From NCBI GenBank assembly GCA_900313875.1, contig OMSY01000193.1, positions 1-5,940 on the forward strand: a stretch of DNA of 5,940 nt, read 5' to 3'. A model generated the notes under the pieces. That model was not told the origin of the DNA. It made no database searches and worked only from the letters and a program-made list of their open reading frames with translations. Position 1 is the first letter of the stretch, and each line of letters begins with the position of its first letter. This stretch comes from an uncultured Actinomycetes bacterium. Lineage in GTDB: Bacteria > Actinomycetota > Coriobacteriia > Coriobacteriales > RUG844. Made by a program: the position numbers and the translations under genes. This document shows positions 1 through 5,439 of the stretch, one piece after another.

Positions 1-294
1 CTCGAGAAAGAGCTCGGCGGTACGGGCATCGGCGAGTGGACCAATCCCAAGGGTGGCTACTTCATCAGTTTCAACGCCCTTCCAGGGTGTGCGAAGGCCA
101 TCGTCGCGAAGTGCGCCGAGGCGGGCGTCAAGATGACGGGTGCTGGTGCAACGTATCCGTACAAGAACGATCCCGACGACAGCAACATCCGCATCGCCCC
201 GACGCTGCCCACCCCCGAGGAGCTCACAGAGGCCGCGGAGGTCTTCATCCTCTGCACCAAGCTCGTCTCCATCGACAAGCTGCTTGCGGAGTAG
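1..294 (+). CDS. PLP-dependent aminotransferase, C-terminal fragment (MocR-type aminotransferase family)
   Basis: The reading frame is open from base 1 to a TAG at 292-294 and gives the last 97 residues of a protein that begins outside the window. The fragment matches the small C-terminal domain of fold-type I aminotransferases. It has a W-T-N-P-K-G-G-Y-F stretch (fragment residues 13-21), an A-G-A-T-Y-P-Y loop (48-54), and S-N-I-R-I-A-P (61-67), in which R64 is the expected arginine that binds the substrate alpha-carboxylate. The wording is closest to the family Pfam calls Aminotran_MocR, common in Coriobacteriia and Firmicutes as stand-alone cytosolic enzymes of about 420 residues. The PLP lysine lies upstream and cannot be checked. 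The amino-acid substrate cannot be told from this piece. A strong hairpin about 55 bases after the stop suggests the gene ends its transcript here. Confidence 0.85.
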   Translation, partial: LEKELGGTGIGEWTNPKGGYFISFNALPGCAKAIVAKCAEAGVKMTGAGATYPYKNDPDDSNIRIAPTLPTPEELTEAAEVFILCTKLVSIDKLLAE

Positions 295-348
295 GTGCAG
301 ATGACCGAAAGCCGCTCCCGGCCACAGGAGCCGTGAGCACCTGACAGG

Positions 349-384
349 CGGACCCCGGCATCATCCATCAGGTGCCGGGGTCCG
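349..384 (+). terminator. Hairpin, probable terminator of the aminotransferase gene
   Basis: A perfect 12-bp GC-rich stem (CGGACCCCGGCA at 349-360 with TGCCGGGGTCCG at 373-384) closes a 12-base loop. It stands 54 bases after the aminotransferase stop. There is no run of T after it, only TGGTGTTC, so it is not a textbook intrinsic terminator. A competing short pairing, GCACCT (337-342) with AGGTGC (370-375), would break the base of the main stem; this may be chance. Confidence 0.6.
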
Positions 385-449
385 TGGTGTTCCCGGATGG
401 CATGCCGCTCCCGGGGAAGGGTGCGCCATCCATCCCCGGGACGAGATGC

Positions 450-471
450 GGATTAGTTGCGCAACCAATCC
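450..471. promoter_or_regulatory. 22-bp near-perfect dyad upstream of the YARHG gene
   Basis: GGATT-a-GTTGC / GCAAC-c-AATCC is symmetric at 10 of 11 positions per arm, the exception being the A/C pair at 455 and 466. It lies 75-96 bases before the start codon of the downstream membrane protein and could be an operator for a dimeric regulator. No regulator gene is adjacent. A weak -10-like GATAAC follows at 495-500 with TG at 491-492 in front, but no good -35 box is visible, so the promoter itself is uncertain. Confidence 0.3.
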
Positions 472-510
472 TTCCCGTCTGCCCACATACTGCAGATAAC
501 GGGAAAACGA

Positions 511-527
511 GCATGTGGGAAACATGC
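511..527. repeat. Small inverted repeat in the leader of the YARHG gene
   Basis: GCATGT (511-516) and ACATGC (522-527) pair around a 5-base loop just before the ribosome binding site (about 536-543). In RNA it would be a 6-bp hairpin immediately upstream of the Shine-Dalgarno sequence. It may affect translation or be a protein site, or it may be chance. Confidence 0.25.
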
Positions 528-545
528 CAGGCGGAAGGAGAGGCC

Positions 546-1304
546 ATGCGTTGCAGTAGGTGTGGGGGCGAGATCGATAGGAACACGGGGTATTGCATGC
601 GGTGCGGCGCGTACCATGCACAGGCGGCCCCCCAGGTCCAGTGGATGGCTCAGGGCAACGGTGCACCCGTGGCTGCGGCAAACGGCAACAAGACGGTTGT
701 CGCCGTGGCAACCATCATCGTGGCGGCGATCATCGCCATGACCATCATCATCTGCACCCATATGAGCTCGGCCACGAAGGCAGACCAGCTGGGCGCCCAG
801 ACGGCGGCCACGGCACAGGGCTCCTCTGTCCAGCCCGCTTCCGCCGGTGCGACGGGGCAGCAGAGCCAGCCTGCAGCCTACGCCACCTCGGTGAGCACGA
901 CGACCAACAACAATAACACGCGCTACATCACCTATGACGACGATTGCTCGGATGCCAGGACCCGCTACGTCTCGACGACCACCTGCGAGCTTTCCCCGAG
1001 CTGTTGCAGCGGCGACTACATCCTTCCCGACAGCAGCACCCGGGTCTATTCCCGCTGCGAGCTCAAGAACATGTCCCTCTGGGAGCTCTACCTCGCCCGT
1101 AACGAGATCTACGCCCGGTATGGACGCGGCTTCCACCACCAGGACCTGAGGGATTATTTCAGCACCAAGAGCTGGTATCACGAGCGGTACACGCCCGAGC
1201 AGTTCGAGAGCATGAGCAGCCCTCTGAACAGGGTCGAGGAGAAGAACGTGGCGACCATGCTCTCGATCGAGAAGGCCGCTGGCTCTCCCTACATCTCCCG
1301 ATAG
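546..1304 (+). CDS. Membrane-anchored zinc-ribbon and YARHG-domain protein
   Basis: The start is ATG 546 because AGGAGAGG (536-543) precedes it and the protein then begins directly with a zinc-ribbon motif; the frame is open further upstream but without support. The product is 252 residues. A CxxC...CxxC zinc ribbon (C3, C6, C17, C20) is followed by a polar linker and one hydrophobic membrane segment at about 50-71. A low-complexity Ala/Thr/Gln/Ser/Asn linker runs from about 74 to 130. The C-terminal YARHG domain spans about 157-243, with its signature as Y-A-R-Y-G-R-G-F at 189-196 and the usual S-W-Y at 209-211. The expected topology is ribbon inside, YARHG domain outside, since there is no cleavable signal peptide. 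YARHG domains are found in extracellular regions of bacterial membrane proteins and have no settled biochemical role. Five cysteines (134, 147, 153, 154, 171) fall on the predicted outer side, unusual enough to suggest disulfides. The gene appears monocistronic between two hairpins. Function is unknown. Confidence 0.85.
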   Translation: MRCSRCGGEIDRNTGYCMRCGAYHAQAAPQVQWMAQGNGAPVAAANGNKTVVAVATIIVAAIIAMTIIICTHMSSATKADQLGAQTAATAQGSSVQPASAGATGQQSQPAAYATSVSTTTNNNNTRYITYDDDCSDARTRYVSTTTCELSPSCCSGDYILPDSSTRVYSRCELKNMSLWELYLARNEIYARYGRGFHHQDLRDYFSTKSWYHERYTPEQFESMSSPLNRVEEKNVATMLSIEKAAGSPYISR

Positions 1305-1417
1305 CAACCCTTGCGCCTGGCATGAAGGATGCAGGGTGTGGCCGGAACGGCACCCGGAGCGGGAGAACCGTCTGGGGCGGAACAGGGGTCGTGTCCCATT
1401 CCATGAAGCAGCAGTCA

Positions 1418-1460
1418 GAACAGGGACCTCACACCGTTCAATGGTGCGAGGTCCCTGTTC
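1418..1460. terminator. Long hairpin between convergent genes, probable bidirectional terminator
   Basis: A perfect 13-bp stem (GAACAGGGACCTC at 1418-1430 with GAGGTCCCTGTTC at 1448-1460) continues after one A/C mismatch with CACC (1432-1435) and GGTG (1443-1446), leaving a 7-base loop. It lies between the + strand YARHG gene (stop 1304) and the - strand msrAB gene (stop 1493), so it could stop transcripts from both sides. No T-run follows on either strand. A weaker hairpin (GGAA 1379-1382 / TTCC 1399-1402, with GGGG/TCCC inside) sits between the YARHG stop and this stem. Confidence 0.65.
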
Positions 1461-1492
1461 CAACCGGTATCGCGCAACGTCGCGTCAGGTGG

Positions 1493-2563
1493 TCATTTCG
1501 CGCGCCGTGAGAAGAACCCCCGTCTTTTCTTGGGAACTTCGTTCTCCTGAGCCTCCTCGAACGAGGGCATCGGCACATATTCGAGCAGGTCACCGTACCC
1601 CCTGTCCTTCATCGCGCCCCGGGGGATGAAGCGCATGGCCGCTCCGTTGATGCAGTACCGCATGCCGTTGGGCGACTCCTCATCATCGAGATAGAGGTGC
1701 CCGAGATGCGAGCTTCCGACACGGCTCGATAGCTCGATGCGCGTCATCCCGAATGACTTGTCGACCCTCGGGCGGAGGACGTTCGGGTCGATGGGCTTGC
1801 AGAAAGAGGGCCAGCCGCAGGTGCTCGGGAACTTGTCCGCCGATGAGAAGAGCGGTTCGCCGGTGACGACATCGACGTACAGCCCCGGCTCGAAACTCTG
1901 GTAGAAATCACTTGACCCGTAAGGCTCGGTGCCCTGGATGCGCGTCACGTCATAGGCGGTCGGCGTGAGCGATGCCCAGGCCTCATCGTCATCCGCAGGG
2001 GCGCGGTAGGGGCCGGCGTCGACGATGAGGTTCGCGATGCGGTCGAAGGCGACATCCGATATCCGACAGGGAGCATCGGGGTTCTTGTCCAGATAATGCT
2101 GTTGGTCCTCATCGGCCTCGTAGAAGCTTTCAAGAGGCTTCACCTCGGTTGCGATGTCATGGTAACGGAACTCCTCCGTCGCTGCGATACGCTTGGCTGT
2201 CCGTCCGCTCGCGTCATCCGTGAAGTAGATACCCGTCTGGAACCGCTTTCCCTTGTCCTTCCCCTGGGCATCGCTGACCGTCGGGTCGATCACGGAGAAG
2301 AAGGCGTACAGGATGGTGTCCAAGCTCACGACCGCCGGGTCATAGGTGACACGCACGGTCTCGCGTGCTCCGGTCGTGTCGCTTTCGACCTGTTCCCGGG
2401 AGGGATGCTCCACATGTCCGTTGGCATAGCCACAGGTCGTCTCGACAACCCCGCGTAGGCAGTCGAGCAGCTTCTGCATGGCCCAGAAGCGCCCACCGGC
2501 AAGGTAGATGACGGAGGGCTCCGTGGTGTGTACGTGATTGTCATCATGGGAAGTCTGATTCAT
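1493..2563 (-). CDS. msrAB: Fused peptide-methionine sulfoxide reductase MsrA-MsrB with altered MsrA active site
   Basis: The start is ATG 2563 because GAGGGAG lies 5-8 bases before it; the in-frame GTG at 2569 sits against the same sequence and is too close. The cytosolic product is 356 residues. The MsrA domain covers about 17-170 and the MsrB domain about 203-330. MsrB, which reduces Met-R-sulfoxide, looks complete: S-T-C-G-W-P-S-F at 247-254 with likely resolving C249, H-L-G-H at 286-289, and the catalytic cysteine C304 in R-Y-C-I-N. The zinc CxxC pairs found in some MsrB are absent. The MsrA half, for Met-S-sulfoxide, keeps the fold motifs G-Y-A-N-G (45-49), F-Y-E-A-D (147-151) and Y-L-D-K-N-P (157-162). 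However, the catalytic G-C-F-W-G is G-R-F-W-A, with R25 in place of the nucleophile (codon CGC at 2491-2489). The Tyr of the GTQY segment is F108, and GHAE is G-A-R-E. MsrA activity is therefore doubtful. The C-terminus (345-356) is strongly basic. A TATCAT -10 box at 2607-2602 suggests its own promoter. Confidence 0.93.
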   Translation of the reverse strand: MNQTSHDDNHVHTTEPSVIYLAGGRFWAMQKLLDCLRGVVETTCGYANGHVEHPSREQVESDTTGARETVRVTYDPAVVSLDTILYAFFSVIDPTVSDAQGKDKGKRFQTGIYFTDDASGRTAKRIAATEEFRYHDIATEVKPLESFYEADEDQQHYLDKNPDAPCRISDVAFDRIANLIVDAGPYRAPADDDEAWASLTPTAYDVTRIQGTEPYGSSDFYQSFEPGLYVDVVTGEPLFSSADKFPSTCGWPSFCKPIDPNVLRPRVDKSFGMTRIELSSRVGSSHLGHLYLDDEESPNGMRYCINGAAMRFIPRGAMKDRGYGDLLEYVPMPSFEEAQENEVPKKRRGFFSRRAK

Positions 2564-2585
2564 GGGCACTCCCTCGTGGAGATGG

Positions 2586-2607
2586 TCATGTTCATGCCAA
2601 CATGATA
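2586..2607 (-). promoter_or_regulatory. msrAB: Candidate msrAB promoter with overlapping inverted repeat
   Basis: On the - strand TATCAT (2607-2602) matches the -10 consensus at 5 of 6 positions, 38 bases before the chosen start codon; no convincing -35 box is seen. A perfect 7-bp inverted repeat, TCATGTT (2586-2592) and AACATGA (2599-2605) with a 6-base spacer, overlaps the -10 box and the likely transcription start. This is the position expected for a repressor site, though no partner regulator is in the window. Confidence 0.35.
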
Positions 2608-2664
2608 GCCGAAAACGTCAGGGGATGAAGCGGGGCGGCTTCGGTCTGGCAAGCGTCATCATGT

Positions 2665-2676
2665 CCGGGGCCCCGG
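2665..2676. repeat. 12-bp perfect GC palindrome after the CHR operon
   Basis: CCGGGG/CCCCGG is a perfect palindrome 11 bases after the end of the second CHR gene, in the 123-base gap before msrAB. As RNA it can only form a 4-bp stem with a 4-base loop, so it is a poor terminator. It may be chance in GC-rich DNA. Confidence 0.25.
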
Positions 2677-2686
2677 TTGGCCATTC

Positions 2687-3250
2687 CTACAAGAGCACCA
2701 GGTACAGCAGGCAGCCTATGGCACCTGAGCCGAGCATCACCTGGATAGGGCTTGCCTTCCACCTGCGTAGGACGATGAGCGCCGCACAGAAGATGCCCAC
2801 GGCGACGAGGTCCGTCTCGCGTGGGGAGACCTGCCCGTTGGGCCAGAACGCGTTGATGAGGATGGCGAGGCCTGCTGAGGCGATGAGTGCGACGACTGCA
2901 GGACGCACGGAGGCGAGGATGCCCCGGGTGGTGTCCAGCGTGCGGAACCGATAGTACAGGTAGGCGAGGATGCCGACGATGATGCAGGCGGGCAGGATGC
3001 AGGCGAAGGTCGCGATGAGGCTCCCGGGGATTCCGGCGATGCGCATGCCGACGAACGAGGCCGAGTTGACCGCGATGGGACCGGGCGTCATCTGCGAGAT
3101 GGTGATGAGGTCGGTGAACTCGGGCAACGTGAGCCAGTGATGTATGTTCACCACCTGGTCCTGGATGAGGGGCATCGTCGCAAGGCCCCCGCCGAAGCTG
3201 AAGAGGCCCACCTGGAAGAAGCTCCAGAACAACTGCAGGTACAACGTCAT
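2687..3250 (-). CDS. Short CHR-family (chromate transporter-like) membrane protein, second of pair
   Basis: This 187-residue product is one half of a split CHR-type transporter. It starts at ATG 3250, preceded by GGAGAG six bases upstream inside a longer purine-rich stretch. The ATG overlaps the stop of the upstream CHR gene as ATGA, so translation is probably coupled. Family marks are F-S-F-G-G-G (17-22), P-L-I (27-29), the S-Q-M-T-P-G-P motif (52-58) followed by N62, and a P-G-S turn (75-77), with hydrophobic membrane segments to the end at 187. Short CHR proteins of about 190-210 residues are encoded as adjacent pairs and act together, unlike the fused ChrA of about 400 residues. Chromate efflux has been shown for some family members; the substrate here is not known, and anion transport of another kind is equally possible. 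This partner keeps the canonical PGP. Confidence 0.9.
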   Translation of the reverse strand: MTLYLQLFWSFFQVGLFSFGGGLATMPLIQDQVVNIHHWLTLPEFTDLITISQMTPGPIAVNSASFVGMRIAGIPGSLIATFACILPACIIVGILAYLYYRFRTLDTTRGILASVRPAVVALIASAGLAILINAFWPNGQVSPRETDLVAVGIFCAALIVLRRWKASPIQVMLGSGAIGCLLYLVLL

Positions 3251-3879
3251 GAGGCGCTCTCCCCTCCTCCTGGCTTGCGTCTGCGTGCAAGGAGCACGCG
3301 TGCGATGCCGATGAGGATGCAGGACAGCACCACGAGCGCGACGTTGACGTTGGTGAAACACGTCACGCAGAACGCCGTCAGCATGATGACGATGGCCAGG
3401 GGGTCCTTCTTCCCGACCTCTTTCCTCCCAAGGTCTATCACCACATCGGCGATGACAGCGGCCACACCTGCCGCCATCCCCTTGAGCACGGCAGCCACGA
3501 TGACGTTGCCACGCAAGATGTCGTAGAAAGCCGAGATCACCGCGAGCAGGATAAGCGGTGGCAAGATGGTGGCGACGATGGATATGAGCATGCCGGGCAC
3601 CTTGGCCACGCGATATCCCACGAGCATGGACGCGTTGACCGCGAGGGCGCCGGGCGCGGATTGGGCGATGGCGGCAAGGTCGACCATCTCCTGCTCGTCT
3701 ATCCAATGCAGCTCGTCGGCGAACTTCTTCTTGAGGAGCGGGATGATGACGAACCCGCCACCGACGGTGAAGGCGCTGATGTAGAAGGTCGACCAGAACA
3801 GGCGCCAATACGTCCGGAAGGATGCGGCCGGGGCGGTGGTGTCATTCGCTGGTTCGGGGTGGTTGTCAGGCTCTTTCAC
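3247..3879 (-). CDS. Short CHR-family (chromate transporter-like) membrane protein, first of pair
   Basis: The product is 210 residues, starting at GTG 3879; no ATG fits the frame before the first membrane segment and the ribosome site is weak (GAAAG about 7 bases upstream). A polar tail of about 20 residues (rich in Pro, Asn, Asp and Thr) precedes the first membrane segment. CHR family marks are F-T-V-G-G-G (37-42), P-L-L-K-K-K (47-52), the Q-S-A-P-G-A-L motif (73-79) with N82, and V-P-G (94-96). The motif has P-G-A where the second protein has P-G-P, so the two halves have diverged. The C-terminus is basic (L-A-R-R-R-K). The stop TGA (3249-3247) overlaps the ATG of the next gene by four bases, making a two-gene operon read from the promoter near 3913-3918. 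The transported anion cannot be told from sequence. Confidence 0.9.
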   Translation of the reverse strand: MKEPDNHPEPANDTTAPAASFRTYWRLFWSTFYISAFTVGGGFVIIPLLKKKFADELHWIDEQEMVDLAAIAQSAPGALAVNASMLVGYRVAKVPGMLISIVATILPPLILLAVISAFYDILRGNVIVAAVLKGMAAGVAAVIADVVIDLGRKEVGKKDPLAIVIMLTAFCVTCFTNVNVALVVLSCILIGIARVLLARRRKPGGGESAS

Positions 3880-3912
3880 GACATGCTTTCATCTCGTTGC
3901 CGGTCTTGCCCC

Positions 3913-3918
3913 AGTATA
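3913..3918 (-). promoter_or_regulatory. Candidate -10 box of the CHR operon
   Basis: The - strand reads TATACT, 5 of 6 matches to the -10 consensus, 33 bases before the GTG start of the first CHR gene, implying a 5' leader of roughly 25-30 bases. No good -35 box is seen at 16-18 bases. Confidence 0.35.
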
Positions 3919-4000
3919 GTCGCAGAGGCTCCATGCGGCCATGGTCGACATGATGCATGCTCATGGCGTCTGGTAGTGCCGGACCCTGCGATGCAAGACG

Positions 4001-4006
4001 TATAAT
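4001..4006 (+). promoter_or_regulatory. Candidate -10 box of the CCA-like nucleotidyltransferase gene
   Basis: A perfect TATAAT stands 74 bases before the start codon at 4081, in the 201-base region between divergent genes. The -35 region is weak (no TTGACA-like hexamer at 16-18 bases). If used, it gives a leader of about 65-70 bases. Confidence 0.45.
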
Positions 4007-4065
4007 CAGCTCGAGGATTCCCGGTTCCGGTAGCGGTGGGAACGATGATATGGATGTGGGCACGG

Positions 4066-4072
4066 AGGAGGT
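4066..4072 (+). promoter_or_regulatory. Strong ribosome binding site fixing the start at 4081
   Basis: AGGAGGT lies eight bases before ATG 4081. It rules out the in-frame ATG at 4036, whose extra 15 residues (M-G-T-M-I-W and an Arg-rich stretch) resemble nothing in the family and would overlap this site. Confidence 0.75.
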
Positions 4073-4080
4073 GTCGCCGG

Positions 4081-5256
4081 ATGACGGATGGGATGGATCT
4101 GCCCGAAGCTGCACGGTGCGTGCTCTCGCTGCTCGAGGACGCCGGCCACAGCTGTTATGTGGTCGGCGCATGTGTCCGTGACTGGCTGCTGCATCGCTCC
4201 CCATCCGACATCGAGCTGGTGACCGATGTCGGCCCCGAGGAGCTTCATCGCGTGCTCGAGCCCGTGGGTGCCAAGGTGTTCGATGTGGGGGTTTCCCAAG
4301 AAGCGGTCGCCGTCGTGGTTGCAGGCAGTCCTATCGCGGTGGTGGTCGGTCATGGGGCGTGCTCTTCCGTCGATGGTCGGACCTCCGAAGGGACGCAGTC
4401 CGCATTCTCCTTGGAAGACGACCTCGTGCGGCGGGATTTCACGATGAACGCCATGGCATACCACCCCGAACAGGGCCTCATCGACCCGTTCGGAGGGCAG
4501 GAGGACCTGCGGAGGCGGCGCATACGCTGCGTGGGCATACCTGGAGAACGGTTCGAAGAGGACCCGCTGCTCGTCATGCGCGCGATTCGGCTCGCCTCGC
4601 AGCTGTCCTGCACGCTCGATGTGGACACGTTCGCTGCGGCGAAGGAGAAAGCGGGGCTGTTGGGTGATATTCCGGTCAGGGAGGTCGCCAGGGAGTTCCT
4701 CGGTTTCGTCTGCGGGGTGGATATCGAACGCGCGCTCAACAGCTACATCGGCATCGTGGGTGCTGTCATCCCCGAGCTGTTGCCGATGGAGGGCTTCGAC
4801 CAGCACAACGGTTTTCATCCGCATTCGGTTCTCGGGCATACCGCGCTCGCCATGAGGTGCGCTCCTGCCCTGCCGGTGTTGCGGATGACCATGCTGCTGC
4901 ACGATTGCGGCAAGCCGGAGACGTTCGAGATGGACGAGAGGGGCAGAGGGCATTGTCCAGGGCATCCCGAGGCCAGTGCACGGATTGCCGGAAAGGTGCT
5001 CGAGCGCCTGGGGTTCCCGCCTGGCTTCAGGCATCGTGTGGTCACGCTCATCGAGAACCATCACGCCGGGTTCCTTGCCACCCGCGAGAACACCCGGATG
5101 TGGCTTGGCAAGCTCGGGCCCGACACCCTACGTGAGCTGCTGCGCGTCAAGCGTGCCGACATATCGGCGCTTGCCGCGCCTGCACATGAGTGGCTGCCCC
5201 TGTTCGATGACGTCGAGTACCTCATGGACGAGCTCATCGCCGAGGGGGCCTGCTGA
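4081..5256 (+). CDS. CCA-adding/poly(A) polymerase-type nucleotidyltransferase with HD domain, altered catalytic motifs
   Basis: The product is 391 residues, starting at ATG 4081 behind AGGAGGT. It has the order of class II tRNA nucleotidyltransferases: head domain (about 10-135), neck (about 136-190), then an HD domain (about 240-330) and a short tail. Retained marks are V-R-D (32-34), the R-R-D-F-T-M-N-A-M-A-Y motif (117-127), D-P-F-G-G (135-139), and I-R-C-V-G (148-152). The HD domain is complete by eye: H253, L-L-H-D-C-G-K-P (272-279), G-H-P-E-A-S (294-299) and H327/H328. In the family the head adds CCA to tRNA 3' ends, and HD adds metal-dependent phosphohydrolase activity. Oddities: the Gly pair before VRD is G29-A30; the metal-binding DxD is D43-I-E45; the strand that usually carries E-V-x-x-x-R reads I-A-V-V-V-G (85-90); and the base-templating EDxxR is E160-D-P-L-L164. 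These make normal CCA addition uncertain. It may be a divergent cca or a specialised paralogue. Confidence 0.85.
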   Translation: MTDGMDLPEAARCVLSLLEDAGHSCYVVGACVRDWLLHRSPSDIELVTDVGPEELHRVLEPVGAKVFDVGVSQEAVAVVVAGSPIAVVVGHGACSSVDGRTSEGTQSAFSLEDDLVRRDFTMNAMAYHPEQGLIDPFGGQEDLRRRRIRCVGIPGERFEEDPLLVMRAIRLASQLSCTLDVDTFAAAKEKAGLLGDIPVREVAREFLGFVCGVDIERALNSYIGIVGAVIPELLPMEGFDQHNGFHPHSVLGHTALAMRCAPALPVLRMTMLLHDCGKPETFEMDERGRGHCPGHPEASARIAGKVLERLGFPPGFRHRVVTLIENHHAGFLATRENTRMWLGKLGPDTLRELLRVKRADISALAAPAHEWLPLFDDVEYLMDELIAEGAC

Positions 5257-5272
5257 GCGTCCACGAGACGAA

Positions 5273-5305
5273 GGCCCATCGGGAACGGGAGTCGGTTCCC
5301 GGGCC
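5273..5305 (+). terminator. Hairpin just after the nucleotidyltransferase gene, possible terminator
   Basis: GGCCC (5273-5277) and GGGAAC (5281-5286) pair with GTTCCC (5295-5300) and GGGCC (5301-5305), giving 11 pairs interrupted by a 3-base bulge (5278-5280) around an 8-base loop. It begins 17 bases after the stop codon. No T-run follows. The 81 bases between this and the next hairpin hold nothing I recognise. Confidence 0.4.
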
Positions 5306-5386
5306 ATCAAACCGGGCATCTGCTGGATGGCCCCAGGTGCTCCTGCCCAGAAAGGTTGCCGGGTGCTCATCGGGCTGTGAACACGA

Positions 5387-5414
5387 ACGGGCGGACCGCA
5401 GGGGGTCCGCCCGT
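5387..5414. terminator. Hairpin between convergent genes, probable bidirectional terminator
   Basis: A perfect 11-bp stem (ACGGGCGGACC at 5387-5397 with GGTCCGCCCGT at 5404-5414) closes a 6-base loop; CACG (5382-5385) and CGTG (5417-5420) can extend it past a small internal loop. It lies 25 bases beyond the putP stop and about 130 after the nucleotidyltransferase stop, so it can serve both. There is no T-run on either side. Confidence 0.65.
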
Positions 5415-5439
5415 GACGTGAGGCTATGGACTTGTCGGC

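Noticed and set aside
301..336. Eleven-codon ORF (ATG to TGA) just after the aminotransferase stop, with a purine-rich sequence before it
   Set aside because: Too short and without family support; it lies just upstream of the terminator hairpin and could easily be chance.
372..545. Upstream extension of the YARHG protein to an ATG at 372
   Set aside because: It begins inside the terminator hairpin, lacks a ribosome site, and adds 58 residues of unrelated sequence before the zinc ribbon.
453..1463. Long open frame of 336 residues on the - strand over the YARHG gene
   Set aside because: It is Arg/Gly/His-rich low-complexity translation with no recognisable domain, running antisense to a gene with clear motifs and a good ribosome site. 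In GC-rich DNA such antisense frames are expected.
2687..3808. Frame of the second CHR gene stays open back through most of the first, suggesting a fusion or frameshift
   Set aside because: The upstream part is Arg/His-rich nonsense, while the other frame there encodes a proper CHR protein. The ATGA overlap and the ribosome site before ATG 3250 show two genes, not a broken one.
4036..4080. Earlier ATG for the nucleotidyltransferase
   Set aside because: The AGGAGGT at 4066-4072 would lie inside the coding region, and the added residues do not resemble the family.
4006..5064. Open frame of 352 residues on the - strand over the nucleotidyltransferase gene
   Set aside because: It is antisense to a gene with clear family motifs; its own product has no recognisable domain and no ribosome site was noticed.
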